In this document: piece by piece, positions 36,841 through 46,987 of the stretch
Position numbering within the stretch: position 1 is the stretch's first letter
Layout: each line of letters starts with the position of its first letter
Made by a program: the position numbers and the translations under genes
Assembly: GCA_947568835.1 (NCBI GenBank)
Contig: OX387610.1
Location: forward strand, 17,221,050-17,285,049
Direction of reading: 5' to 3'
Length of the DNA: 64,000 nt
From: Protonemura montana
Lineage: Eukaryota > Arthropoda > Insecta > Plecoptera > Nemouridae
The notes under the pieces: generated by a model
What the model was told of the DNA's origin: nothing
Database searches by the model: none
Seen by the model: only the letters and a program-made list of their open reading frames with translations

Positions 36841-39780
36841 CCAGACTCTCCAGACACTCTGCCTCGCAAGCCAGGCGCTCCAGACACTCTGCCACGCTAG
36901 CCAGACGCTCCAGACACTCTGATTCGCTACCCAGACGTTCAAGACACTTTGCCTCGCTCCCCAGACGCTCCAGACACTCTGCCTCGTTAGCCAGGCGCTT
37001 CAGAAGCTCTGCCTCGCTAGCCAGGCGCTCCAGACACTCTGCCATTCTAGCCAGACGCTCCAGACTATCTGCTACGCTAGCCAGAGGCTCCAGACACTCT
37101 GCCACGCTAAATAGACGCTCCAGACACTCTGCCTTGCTACCCAGAATCTCCAGACACTCTGCCTCGCTAGCCAGGCGCTCCAGACACTCTGCCTCGCTAC
37201 CCAGACGCTTTAGACTATCTGCCACGCTAGCCAGTGGCTCCAGACACTCTGCCACGCTAGCTAGACGTTCCAGGCACTCTGCCTCGCTACTTAGACGCTC
37301 CAGAAACTCTGCCTCACTAGCCAGGCACTCCAGACACTCTGGCTCGCTACCCAGACGATCCAGACACTCTGCCTCCCTAGCCAGCCGCTCCAGACACTCT
37401 GCCATGCTAGCCAGAGATTTCAGACACTCTGCTACGCTAGCCAGACGCTCCAGACACTCTGCCACGCTAGCCAGAGGCTGAAGACACTTTGCAATGCTAG
37501 CCAGACGCTCCAGACACTCTGCCACGCTAGCTAGACGCTCCAGACACTCTGATTCGCTACTTAGACGCTCCAGACACCTTGCCTCGCTACCCAGACGCTC
37601 CAGACACTCTGCCTCGCTACCTAGACGCTTCAGACTATCTGCCACGCTAATCAGTGGCTCCAGACACTCTGCCACGCTAGCTAGACGCTCCAGGCACTCT
37701 GTCTCGCTACTTAGACGCTCCAGACACTGTGCCTCGCTAGCCAGGCACTCCAGACACTCTGATTCACTACCCAGACGTTCCAGACACTTTGCCTCGCTAC
37801 CCAGACGCTCCAGACTATCTGCAACGCTAGCCAGTGGCTCCAGCCACTCTGCCACGCTAGCTAGACGCTCCAGGCACTCTGCCTCGCTACTCAGACGCTC
37901 CAGACACTCTGCAATGCTAGCCAGACGCTCCAGACACTCTGCCACGCTAGCCAGGCACTCCAGACACTCTGATTCACTACCCAGACGTTCCAGACACTTT
38001 GCCTCGCTACCCAGACGCTCCAGACTATCTGCAACGCTAGCCAGTGGCTCCAGACTCTCTGCCTCGCTAGCCAGGCGCTCAAGACACTCTGCCACGCTAG
38101 CCAGACGCTCCAGACACTCTGATTCGCTACCCAGACGTTCAAGACACTTTGCCTCGCTCCTGAGACGCTCCAGACACTCTGCCTCGTTAGCCAGGCGCTT
38201 CAGAAGCTCTGCCTCGCTAGCCAGGCGCTCCAGACACTCTGACATTCTAGCCAGACGCTCCAGACTATCTGCTACGCTAGCCAGAGGCTCCAGACACTCT
38301 GCCACGCTAGTTAGTGGCTCCAGCCACTCTGCCAGGCTAGCTCGACGCTCCTGGCACTCTGCCTCGCTACTTAGACGCTCCAGACACTCTGCCTCGCTAG
38401 CCAGGCGCTTCAGACACTCTGGCTGGCAACCCAGACGCTCCAGACACACTGCCTCGCTAGCCAGTGGCTCCAGAATATCTGCCACGCTAGCCAGAGGCTG
38501 CAGACACTCTGCAATGCTAGCCAGACGCTCCAGACACTCTGCCACGCTAGCCAGAGGCTGAAGACACTCTGCAATGCTAGCCAGACGCTCCAGACACTCT
38601 GCCACGCTAGCTAGACGCTCCAGACACTCTGATTCGCTACTTAGACGCTCCAGACACCTTGCCTCGCTACCCAGACACACCAGACACTCTGCCTCGCTAG
38701 CTAAACGCTCCAGACACTCTGCCTTGCTACCCAGACCCTCCAGACACTCTGTCTCGCTAGCCATGCGCTCCAGAATTTCTGCCTCGCTACCCAGACGCTC
38801 CAGACTATCTGCCACGCTAGCCAGGGGCTCCAGACTATCTGCCACGCTAGCCAGAGGCTCCAGACACTCTGCCACGCTTGTTAGACAATCCAGACTTTCT
38901 GCCTCGCTAGCCAGGCGCTCCAGACACTCTGCCTCGCTAGCCAGACGCTCCAGACACTCTGCCTCGTTAGCCAGGCGCTTCAGAAGCTCTGCCTCGATAG
39001 CCAGGCGCTCCAGACACTCTGCCATTCTAGCCAGACGCTCCAGACTATCTGCTACGCTAGCCAGAGGCTCCAGACACTCTGCCACGCTAAATAGACGCTC
39101 CAGACACTCTGCCTTGCTACCCAGAATCTCCAGACACTCTGCCTCGCTAGCCAGGCGCTCCAGACACTCTGCCTCGCTACCCAGACGCTTTAGACTATCT
39201 GCCACGCTAGCCAGTGGCTCCAGACACTCTGCCACGCTAGCTAGACGCTCCAGGCACTCTGCCTCGCTACTTAGACGCTCCAGAAACTCTGCCTCACTAG
39301 CCAGGCACTCCAGACACTCTGGCTCGCTACCCAGACGATCCAGACACTCTGCCTCCCTAGCCAGCCGCTCCAGACACTCTGCCATGCTAGCCAGAGATTT
39401 CAGACACTCTGCTACGCTAGCTAGACGCTCCAGACACTCTGCCACGCTAGCTAGACGCTCCAGACACTCTGCCTTGCTACTTAGACCCTCCAGACACTCT
39501 GCCTCGCTAGCCAGGCGCTCCAGACACTCTGCCTCGCTACCCAGACGCTCCAGACTATTTGCCACGCTAGCCAGTGGCTCCAGACTATCTGCCACGCTAG
39601 CCAGAGGCTGCAGACACTCTGCAATGCTAGCCAGACGCTCCAGACACTCTGCCACGCTAGCCAGAGGCTGAAGACACTCTGCAATGCTAGCCAGGCGCTC
39701 CAGACACTCTGCTTCGCTAGCCAGCCGCTCCAGACACTCTGCCATGCTAGCCAGACGCTTCAGACACTCTGGCTAGCTAC
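36841..39780. repeat. HOR, 98 units (2,940 bp)
   Basis: Paralogue of 33691-36630 without the nonsense change, so its minus-strand frame is open for 970 codons (36833-39745). It shares gctcctggcactct (38347) and gcctcgatag (38991). The gcctcgatag variant also appears at about 49758, to the right of the element. Confidence 0.8.
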
Positions 39781-41602
39781 CCAGACTCTCCAGACACTCT
39801 GCCTCGCTAGCCAGGCGCTCCAGACACTCTGCCACGCTAGCCAGACGCTCCAGACACTCTGATTCGCTACCCAGACGTTCAAGACACTTTGCCTCGCTCC
39901 CCAGACGCTCCAGACACTCTGCCTCGTTAGCCAGGCGCTTCAGAAGCTCTGCCTCGCTAGCCAGGCGCTCCAGACACTCTGCCATTCTAGCCAGACGCTC
40001 CAGACTATCTGCTACGCTAGCCAGAGGCTCCAGACACTCTGCCACGCTAAATAGACGCTCCAGACACTCTGCCTTGCTACCCAGAATCTCCAGACACTCT
40101 GCCTCGCTAGCCAGGCGCTCCAGACACTCTGCCTCGCTACCCAGACGCTTTAGACTATCTGCCACGCTAGCCAGTGGCTCCAGACACTCTGCCACGCTAG
40201 CTAGACGTTCCAGGCACTCTGCCTCGCTACTTAGACGCTCCAGAAACTCTGCCTCACTAGCCAGGCACTCCAGACACTCTGGCTCGCTACCCAGACGATC
40301 CAGACACTCTGCCTCCCTAGCCAGCCGCTCCAGACACTCTGCCATGCTAGCCAGAGATTTCAGACACTCTGCTACGCTAGCCAGACGCTCCAGACACTCT
40401 GCCACGCTAGCCAGAGGCTGAAGACACTCCGCAATGCTAGCCAGACGCTCCAGACACTCTGCCACGCTAGCTAGACGCTCCAGACACTCTGATTCGCTAC
40501 TTAGACGCTCCAGACACCTTGCCTCGCTACCCAGACGCTCCAGACACTCTGCCTCGCTACCTAGACGCTTCAGACTATCTGCCACGCTAATCAGTGGCTC
40601 CAGACACTCTGCCACGCTAGCTAGACGCTCCAGGCACTCTGTCTCGCTACTTAGACGCTCCAGACACTGTGCCTCGCTAGCCAGGCACTCCAGACACTCT
40701 GATTCGCTACCCAGACGTTCCAGACACTTTGCCTCGCTACCCAGACGCTCCAGACTATCTGCAACGCTAGCCAGTGGCTCCAGCCACTCTGCCACGCTAG
40801 CTAGACGCTCCAGGCACTCTGCCTCGCTACTCAGACGCTCCAGACACTCTGCAATGCTAGCCAGACGCTCAAGACACTCTGCCACGCTAGCTAGACGCTC
40901 CAGACACTCTGATTCGCTACTTAGACGCTCCAGACACCTTGCCTCGCTACCCAGACACACCAGACACTCTGCCTCGCTAGCTAAACGCTCCAGACAATCT
41001 GCCTTGCTACCCAGACCCTCCAGACACTCTGTCTCGCTAGCCATGCGCTCAAGAATTTCTGCCTCGCTACCCAGACGCTCCAGACTATCTGCCACGCTAG
41101 CCAGTGGCTCCAGACTATCTGCCACGCTAGCCAGAGGCTCCAGACACTCTGCCACGCTTGTTAGACAATCCAGACTTTCTGCCTTGCTAGCCAGGCGCTC
41201 CAGACACTCTGCCTCGCTAGCCAGACGCTCCAGACACTCTGCCTCGTTAGCCAGGCGCTTCAGAAGCTCTGCCTCGCTAGCCAGGCGCTCCAGACACTCT
41301 GCCATTCTAGCCAGACGCTCCAGACCATCTGCTACGCTAGCCAGAGGCTCCAGACACTCTGCCACGCTAAATAGACGCTCCAGACACTCTGCCTTGCTAC
41401 CCAGAATCTCCAGACACTTTGCCTCGCTACCCAGACGCTCCAGACTATCTGCAACGCTAGCCAGTGGCTCCAGCCACTCTGCCACGCTAAATAGACGCTC
41501 CAGACACTCTGCCTTGCTACCCAGAATCTCCAGACACTCTGCCTCGCTAGCCAGGCGCTTCAGAAGCTCTGCCTCGCTAGCCAGGCGCTCCAGACACTCT
41601 GC

Positions 41603-41615
41603 CATTCTAGCCAGA
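41603..41615. repeat. Target-site duplication, left copy (13 bp)
   Basis: cattctagccaga lies immediately 3' of the element in its own orientation and matches 47809-47821 perfectly. The preceding base differs between the two flanks (c here, g on the right), which fixes the outer limit. The last a could equally belong to the (AATG)n tail, so the duplication is 12-13 bp. That is a normal size for target-primed reverse transcription. Confidence 0.9.
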
Positions 41616-41629
41616 ATGAATGAATGAAT
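41616..41629 (-). repeat. (ATTC)n terminal tail
   Basis: Nearly four tandem copies of AATG on the plus strand (ATTC on the element strand) end exactly at the target-site duplication. Equivalent to the TAA repeats that end the Drosophila I element. Confidence 0.75.
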
Positions 41630-41641
41630 AGTAGGGTTTAT

Positions 41642-41673
41642 AGGCGCGTCAACATCATGGTCATTTTGCGCCT
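41642..41673 (-). other. 3'UTR hairpin
   Basis: aggcgc (41642-41647) and gcgcct (41668-41673) are perfect reverse complements around a 20-nt loop. A stem close to the RNA 3' end is the kind of structure by which several LINE reverse transcriptases recognise their template. The role here is inferred; the inverted repeat is seen directly. Confidence 0.5.
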
Positions 41674-41735
41674 GATAATAAGTTGTGATTAAAAAATGAA
41701 TAATAAAGAAAAATGAAGTTAAGTAACAGTAGTGA

Positions 41736-44700
41736 CTAGATGTTGTGTAAAATGTTTGCGGCTTTTAAAAACTCAAATAGTTTGTCTATTTCTTTGGGAT
41801 CGTCGTCCAAGATTTGGCTGATGGTGCTTTCGATCTTAAGCCGCCTGCGCATCCCTACGTATTTAGTGCATTCGATTAAAATGTGTCGGACGGTTAAAAC
41901 ATCATTGCAGGCCTCACATCGAGGTAGGATCTTGTCAGGTGAGAATAAAAACGAGTGGGTTAGGAGTGTGTGCCCGATCCTCAGGCGTGTGAGGACGACC
42001 TCCTCCCGTCTCGTGGACCTGATAGACGAGTCCCATGGAGCAATGGTAGGTTTGATATCTTTTAACTTGTTGTTTGTTTCCAGATCCCAGATTTCTTGGA
42101 ATTTCTTTTTAAAATATGATTTAAAGCTGTTTTTTAAATCGTTAAAACAGAGCCTGTCGTTGTCTACAGCATTTTTCTCAGTCGCAGCCTTGGCCGCCCT
42201 ATCAGCGAGCTCATTTCCCTGTATCCCCACGTGTCCAGGGACCCAACAGAACACCACCCTGATGCCCTTTGAAGATAGGGACGCCAGGAGTGAGTGAATG
42301 CCCTGGACGAGAGTGTGTGGGGAATACAGGGTGTCTATTGCTTGCAAGGAGCTAAGAGAGTCGGAGCAGATTAAAAAACGCTTCTCGCGTTGATTTGACT
42401 CGACGTATTTAAGAGATTGTAAAAGTGCATAAAGTTCTGCGGTTAAAATACTACATTTGTCATTTAGTTTAAAACCGTATGAAACGTCTTTATCTAAGAT
42501 AAAAGCACTGCCAACTGTGTTGTTGTCTTTGGATCCGTCAGTAAAAATCTTGGTAAAATCCTCGTATTCTCTGCAGAGCTCAGCAAATCTTTTTCTGTAT
42601 ACAAGTGGACTTGTCGTGTTTTTGCCATCCGACGCCAGACCGGTGAGGCAAGTAGGTCTCCCAGTGATCCACGGAGGAGTGGCACTGAAGCCATGTGGAT
42701 ACATCGTCCTAGGTAAGTGGAAGGAGGCGTCCACCAGCACATGATTTAGACGGATGCCTGCAGGCATTGTGGCATTGGGGTGAGCGTCGTAAATAGCCTG
42801 AAATCGCGGATTTAAAAGAGGCTGATATGTAGGATGCCTTCTCATGCACACCATCTTGGAGGCATATGCCGTGAGGAGGTATTGCCTGCGGAGATCCAAG
42901 GGTGGTTCACCAGACTCGCAGTAAATGCTTTCAATCCGGCTGGTTCGGAGGGCACCGGTCGCCAGCCGGATGCCTGAGTTGTGGATGGTATTTATGGTCC
43001 TCTTGTAGCTCTCCCTTGCAGAGTCATATACAACGCATCCGTAGTCCAGTTTGGATCTAATCAAAGCACGATAGACCCGCAACATGACCTTTCGGTCTGC
43101 TCCCCATTGGGTGTTGGTCAGATAGCGTAAGAGATTAAGACATTTAAAACCTTTGACACGAAGTTGCTTAAAATGTTCCTTCCAATTAAGTTTTCGGTCC
43201 AGGACCAGTCCAAGAAATTTAAAACTTTCAACAACTGGTAGAGGATCACCGTAGAGGGCAATCTCTGGGTCGGGAAAAACCCCTCTAAGACGGGAGAAGT
43301 GCATACACTTGGTTTTTAGAGTTGAAAACGTGAACCCCATGGTGTCAGCCCACTTTACAAGTCGGTTTACAGTCAGTTGAATCTGCCGAGAGGCAGAGCT
43401 AAGGATTTTGGATGAACAGATAATAGCCAGATCGTCAACGAACAGGGAGGCATTAACAGGGGACCGGACACAGTCTGTTATACTATTAATAGCGATTGCG
43501 AAGAGGGTTACGCTAAGGACGGAGCCTTGTGGAACACCGTTTTCCTGGATAAAATTGTTGGATAAAACGTTGCCATTGCGGACGTTAAATGTTCTGTCAG
43601 CCATAAAATTGAGAATAAAAGTAGGAAGTCGTCCTTTAAAACCCCAATGGTGTAAATTCTTTAAGATGTTGTATCTCCAGGTAGTATCGTACGCCTTTTC
43701 TAAATCGAAAAAGACTCCGATTGCATGTTGTTTCATGAGGAATGCATTCTGGATCACGGCCTCCATTCTAACAAGATGGTCAAGTGTGCTTCGGTTCTTC
43801 CTAAACCCGCACTGAAGGTTAGAGAGAAGCTTCTTATGTTCCAGCCACCAAATGAGACGGTTATTGACCATCCGCTCCATTATTTTGCACAAACAGCTAG
43901 TAAGAGATATAGGACGGTAGCTTGAGGCGTGTTTTCTTTCCTTGCCAGCTTTGTGAATGGGCACTTTGATTGCATGCCGCCACTCAGCCGGAAAGGATTG
44001 AGAGGTCCAGAGTTCATTAAAGGTAGAAAGGAGAATAGAACGAGAATCAGGTGTAAGATTTTTAAGAAACGAGTTGTGGACCCTGTCAGCCCCCGGAGAT
44101 GTGTTCTTGGATGTCCGAATGGCATTGTCAAGCTCCCACTCACTAAACGGCATGTTGTAACTCTCCAAGTTGTTAGCAGAGGCAAACGACAGTTGCCTGC
44201 GCTCCGCCGAGAGCTTAATGGACTGGAATGATGCCGAGTAGTGGTGAGAGTCAGAGACATCTGCGAAATGTTGCCCAATACAGTTTGCTATCTCTATGGG
44301 GGCTGTAAACAGGTGTCCGTTTCTTTCAATTCCCGCAATCGTCGTGGACTTTCCCTTTCCAGCGATTTTATTAACCCGGTGCCATACTTTCGTGATGGGG
44401 GTGACACGGGTGAGTGACGACACATAATTTTGCCAGGATTGACGTTGTGAGTTCCTGATCACCTGCCGTGCCTTGGCACGAAGCTGCCGAAAACGTTCCA
44501 GGTTTTCGGCTGTAGGTCTTTTGGAAAACACACGTAGGGCCTTTTTCCTTGCCTTCAGTGCCTCGTCACAGTTTGCATTCCACCAAGGAACGGGAATGCG
44601 ACGTGGTTTAGTGGATGTTTGTGGAATGGTTTCCTCCGCTGCATTAACAATAATCTCCGTGATCTTTCTGATTTTACTAAGCACATCAGTTTCCATGAGT

Positions 44701-45437
44701 GAAGCATTGAGGTTTGCAAGCCCAGCGAACCGCTTCCAGTCCGCCCGTTTCAAGCTCCATTGAGCGGGGCAGGTAGGGGGTTGAAAGTCGGTCATGATAG
44801 TTAAAATGATGGGAAAGTGGTCACTGTTGCAGAGATCATCGTGAATCGAAAATTCAAACAGAGGGGCCACTGAGGGCGAACACAGACACAGGTCAATTGC
44901 AGAGAAGCTCCCGTTAAAAGAGTTGAATCTGGTGTGTTGTCCATTATTTAAAATAACTAAAACGTTGTCATCGATAAAAGTTTCCAACATACGGCCCCTA
45001 CCGTCAACTGTTGAATCGCCCCACAGGGGGCTGTGAGCGTTGAAGTCGCCCACCAGTACAAAGGGGTGGGGCAGTTGGGATATAAGGTCTTGTAAGTTGG
45101 GGGGCGTTGCTGGTGCCCATTCTGGTAAATAGATATTACAAAAGGTAATTGGTCGTGGTACGTGGACTCGGATTGCCACTGCCTGGAGGGGTGTTAAGAG
45201 TGGCAGTGGACTTGACACCAATGTATCCGAGACCAACGTAGCCACTCCACCATGCGCCCTATTCCCAGTCAGGTCGTCTAAACGATGAAATGTATAGTTT
45301 TTTAAAACAGGCGAGTCATTTGGTGTAAAATGTGTCTCTTGCATGAAGATACACAAGGGATTAAAATTTGAGGCTAATAAGCGAACTTCGTCCTTTCGAA
45401 TTTTAAAACCATTAGAATTCCATGAAATAAAAGTCAT
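41736..45437 (-). CDS. ORF2: endonuclease-reverse transcriptase-RNase H
   Basis: The 1,233-residue polyprotein nicks target DNA and copies the element RNA at the nick. It is intact. Numbering from the ATG at 45437, the APE endonuclease shows WNSNG (6-10), QET (33-35), GDFNAH (130-135), Asp182 and SDH (205-207). The reverse transcriptase follows, with SPGAD (447-451), FFDLEKAYD (576-584) and the catalytic FVDD (666-669). RNase H has TDGS (Asp967), Glu1001, Asp1026, His1069 in WVPGH and Asp1079, so its acidic set is complete. A C-terminal CX2CX7HX4C knuckle lies at 1174-1190. I chose this ATG because MTFISWNSNG places the endonuclease at the usual distance from the start. The frame stays open upstream, through a GTG at 45512, to the ORF1 stop. 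ORF1 lies 84 bp upstream in the same frame. Confidence 0.95.
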   Translation of the reverse strand: MTFISWNSNGFKIRKDEVRLLASNFNPLCIFMQETHFTPNDSPVLKNYTFHRLDDLTGNRAHGGVATLVSDTLVSSPLPLLTPLQAVAIRVHVPRPITFCNIYLPEWAPATPPNLQDLISQLPHPFVLVGDFNAHSPLWGDSTVDGRGRMLETFIDDNVLVILNNGQHTRFNSFNGSFSAIDLCLCSPSVAPLFEFSIHDDLCNSDHFPIILTIMTDFQPPTCPAQWSLKRADWKRFAGLANLNASLMETDVLSKIRKITEIIVNAAEETIPQTSTKPRRIPVPWWNANCDEALKARKKALRVFSKRPTAENLERFRQLRAKARQVIRNSQRQSWQNYVSSLTRVTPITKVWHRVNKIAGKGKSTTIAGIERNGHLFTAPIEIANCIGQHFADVSDSHHYSASFQSIKLSAERRQLSFASANNLESYNMPFSEWELDNAIRTSKNTSPGADRVHNSFLKNLTPDSRSILLSTFNELWTSQSFPAEWRHAIKVPIHKAGKERKHASSYRPISLTSCLCKIMERMVNNRLIWWLEHKKLLSNLQCGFRKNRSTLDHLVRMEAVIQNAFLMKQHAIGVFFDLEKAYDTTWRYNILKNLHHWGFKGRLPTFILNFMADRTFNVRNGNVLSNNFIQENGVPQGSVLSVTLFAIAINSITDCVRSPVNASLFVDDLAIICSSKILSSASRQIQLTVNRLVKWADTMGFTFSTLKTKCMHFSRLRGVFPDPEIALYGDPLPVVESFKFLGLVLDRKLNWKEHFKQLRVKGFKCLNLLRYLTNTQWGADRKVMLRVYRALIRSKLDYGCVVYDSARESYKRTINTIHNSGIRLATGALRTSRIESIYCESGEPPLDLRRQYLLTAYASKMVCMRRHPTYQPLLNPRFQAIYDAHPNATMPAGIRLNHVLVDASFHLPRTMYPHGFSATPPWITGRPTCLTGLASDGKNTTSPLVYRKRFAELCREYEDFTKIFTDGSKDNNTVGSAFILDKDVSYGFKLNDKCSILTAELYALLQSLKYVESNQREKRFLICSDSLSSLQAIDTLYSPHTLVQGIHSLLASLSSKGIRVVFCWVPGHVGIQGNELADRAAKAATEKNAVDNDRLCFNDLKNSFKSYFKKKFQEIWDLETNNKLKDIKPTIAPWDSSIRSTRREEVVLTRLRIGHTLLTHSFLFSPDKILPRCEACNDVLTVRHILIECTKYVGMRRRLKIESTISQILDDDPKEIDKLFEFLKAANILHNI

Positions 45438-45521
45438 AATGCTAATATCACAGAGGAAAAAACTATGGTTAAATATCACAGGTGTCGCTAAGTATTGACT
45501 AGAAAGTATCACAGATAAATC
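45438..45521 (-). other. ORF1-ORF2 linker, open in the ORF2 frame
   Basis: 84 bp (28 codons) between the ORF1 stop TAA (45524-45522) and the ORF2 ATG. The C-terminal part of ORF1 and ORF2 share one frame, and the linker has no further stop. Stop readthrough or termination-reinitiation are therefore both possible ways to translate ORF2. Neither is shown by the sequence. Confidence 0.7.
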
Positions 45522-46129
45522 TTATTTCTTTTTTAAAAAGTCACTAGCGGAGCCAGAATTCCCAGTATAGGTGATCTTTTGTTTTTTTGATCCCTTCCTG
45601 GACACCACTGAGGCATCACTGAGGCTGCAGTCCATCTCGTCATTTCGGGAATCAATGGACTCCATACTGACCGAGCGACCTCCTGCCTCCCGACTTTTCC
45701 GCTCGCTCACCTCTCTCCTCTCAGATTGTTTTGCCTGGGTAGACCCAGGTGTCCGGGAAGGGCCCGGAGCCGCCGTGGGTGTTTTTTGGTAGGTTGCCAT
45801 TTCTTCTTCCATTTTTCTGTTCTTTTCCTTCAATTCTTCATTCTCCCTCCTTAGTATTTTAATCTGCTCCGTCTGTTCATCTATTTTTTTGGTCTGTTCC
45901 TCAAGCCTCCGCTTGTTCTCCTCCTGCCCAGAGAGAAGAAGGGTCATCATGTCCATCAGAGTCTTGAGTTCTGATGAACGCGAGGGATGACCCTCCTCAG
46001 GACCGGGGACAGGAGGTGGAGCGGCGACTTGGGCAAAGGATCTTATTTTGGGCAGACTTGGACAGAGGAGACTGTACTTTCTCCTTGCCTCAGGGTAGGA
46101 GATATTTTCTAGGGTTTTAATTTCGCAAA
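45522..46129 (-). pseudogene. ORF1, C-terminal part after the frameshift
   Basis: About 200 codons in the frame one base on from the N-terminal part. It opens with ICEIKTLENISYPEAR, the segment that normally follows the last knuckle in related ORF1 proteins (NISYPEAR-like motifs, recalled from the family). A Pro-rich stretch comes next, then a charged coiled-coil-like region rich in E, K, Q and L, a Ser/Arg-rich tail and a basic end (DFLKKK). The frame does extend upstream to an ATG at 46298, but that first part only overlaps the zinc-knuckle region out of frame. As sequenced, ORF1 cannot be made in one piece without a +1 shift or loss of one A. Confidence 0.75.
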
Positions 46130-46911
46130 TTTTTTTTTTCTTTTTTCCAGACGGGACACTCCCGGGACCAGGATGGGTGCGGAGCTTCGCAGTTCGCACA
46201 ATGAGCGTCCTGGTCGCACGGGGCGTCTGGATGGGCGTCAGACCTGCCACACCTGTCGCACATCCGGCTCCGCCGACAAGACTGCTGGCCGTGGCCAAAG
46301 CGTTGGCAGTTAAGGCATCGAAGAGGATTCGGGATGCTGGGCTTTACTTCAACACGGATAAATCCGACAAAGATGAACCGGGGCAAAACGGTAGTGTTAA
46401 AAGTGAGTATGTGAAGAGGTGATGGTTCGGGAATATTGCTCTTCCGGGTAATGATCGACTTTATTTCAACGACTCTTTGGTTTTTTAACTCAGACAAGGC
46501 CTCCTCCTCGCCCATCTGAAGCAGGTCGTGGCTGAACACGACTCCTTTGCAGGAGTTCAGAGTTTTGTGGGCAAGGGTGGAGACCTTGAATGTTCCCAGA
46601 AGAGTTAGTTTAGTGAGTCTATCTGAAATTTCTTTTTTGTTTGTTTCCACAAGAAGGGTTCCGTCACGGAGGCGTTTGGTAGAGCGAAGCTCTCCCACGT
46701 CTGCAGACAGGAACCTCTCAATCTTGAATGGGCTCACGCCAGAGAAGGTGAGGTCTTTGTTGGAGTCTTGTCGGGTGATAATGAAAAACGAGTCAAAGGC
46801 ATTAATAAAGTTAGCATTGTTCGATTGAACGTTATGAACGTTGATGGCCTTATCTAAGAGGCCTGGTAAATAGTTAGGGGGGGGGGAAGGGTTTTCTTTG
46901 GGGTTTTCCAT
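46117..46911 (-). CDS. ORF1, N-terminal part: gag-like RNA-binding protein with three zinc knuckles
   Basis: 264 codons from the ATG at 46911 to a premature TAA at 46119-46117. LINE ORF1 proteins coat element RNA and act as nucleic-acid chaperones. The middle of the protein (about 65-190, including LRDGTLLVET) resembles the RRM-like region of such proteins. Three knuckles follow: CX2CX4HX4C at 199-212, CX2CX5HX4C at 218-232 and CX2CX3HX6C at 238-252. The last six residues before the stop (KKNLRN) lie in or just after an A10 run and are probably an artefact of a one-base shift, since the conserved continuation lies in the neighbouring frame. The start is supported by the short leader spacing and the absence of an upstream in-frame Met. 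Confidence 0.85.
   Translation of the reverse strand: MENPKENPSPPPNYLPGLLDKAINVHNVQSNNANFINAFDSFFIITRQDSNKDLTFSGVSPFKIERFLSADVGELRSTKRLRDGTLLVETNKKEISDRLTKLTLLGTFKVSTLAHKTLNSCKGVVFSHDLLQMGEEEALSELKNQRVVEIKSIITRKSNIPEPSPLHILTFNTTVLPRFIFVGFIRVEVKPSIPNPLRCLNCQRFGHGQQSCRRSRMCDRCGRSDAHPDAPCDQDAHCANCEAPHPSWSRECPVWKKEKKNLRN
46130..46139 (-). other. A10 homopolymer at the ORF1 break
   Basis: On the coding strand the run is TGG-A6-G-A10-TTTGCG. Ten A's lead to TAA 13 bp downstream; nine would join the zinc-knuckle frame to the NISYPEAR frame. Explanations are a real single-base insertion, a homopolymer error in the assembly, or polymerase slippage that restores the frame in part of the RNA. Confidence 0.8.
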
Positions 46912-46972
46912 ACAGTTTGGAGAAAATTTCGTCGTCTGGAGCCCTGCCCACCACGGAGCCCAACCAGGGGGA

Positions 46973-46987
46973 CGTTGAACTTCAACG
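46973..46987. other. Perfect 15-bp dyad in the 5' leader
   Basis: cgttgaa-c-ttcaacg: seven-base arms around a single central base, 60-75 bp upstream of the ORF1 ATG. It could be a small RNA stem or a DNA-binding dyad; no function can be assigned. Confidence 0.5.

Larger units (their letters stand above)
1..41614. repeat. 30-bp minisatellite/satellite array, left segment
   Basis: About 1,387 tandem copies of a 30-bp unit run from the window edge to the retrotransposon. A common unit on the plus strand is gctagccaggcgctc followed by cagacactctgcctc. Variation sits mainly in the gct-a/g-cc core, the ggcg/gacg/gtgg/gagg block and the tctgcc-tc/ac/at block. From base 61 every pair of units occupies exactly 60 bp up to 41602, so I see no indel that is not a multiple of 30. 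The minus-strand frame reads as a decapeptide near EAECLERLAS. There is no unique sequence inside. Units are organised in HOR blocks, listed separately. Array identity is certain; function is unknown. Confidence 0.98.
41616..41735 (-). other. Retrotransposon 3'UTR
   Basis: 120 bp between the ORF2 stop (TAG, 41738-41736) and the target-site duplication. It is A/T-rich next to ORF2, then holds a short GC-rich hairpin and a tetranucleotide tail. There is no poly(A) tail. 3' ends of I-type LINEs often terminate in short tandem repeats instead, which fits. Confidence 0.8.

Noticed and set aside
45438-45512. ORF2 start at the upstream GTG (45512)
   Set aside because: GTG is a poor start in animals, and the residues before MTFISWNSNG are unlike a conserved endonuclease N-terminus. 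The ATG at 45437 gives the usual length.
41740-46828. Plus-strand ORFs inside the element (for example 41740-42297, 42457-42744, 43408-43815, 46547-46828)
   Set aside because: Antisense to intact ORF2 or ORF1, with no recognisable content.
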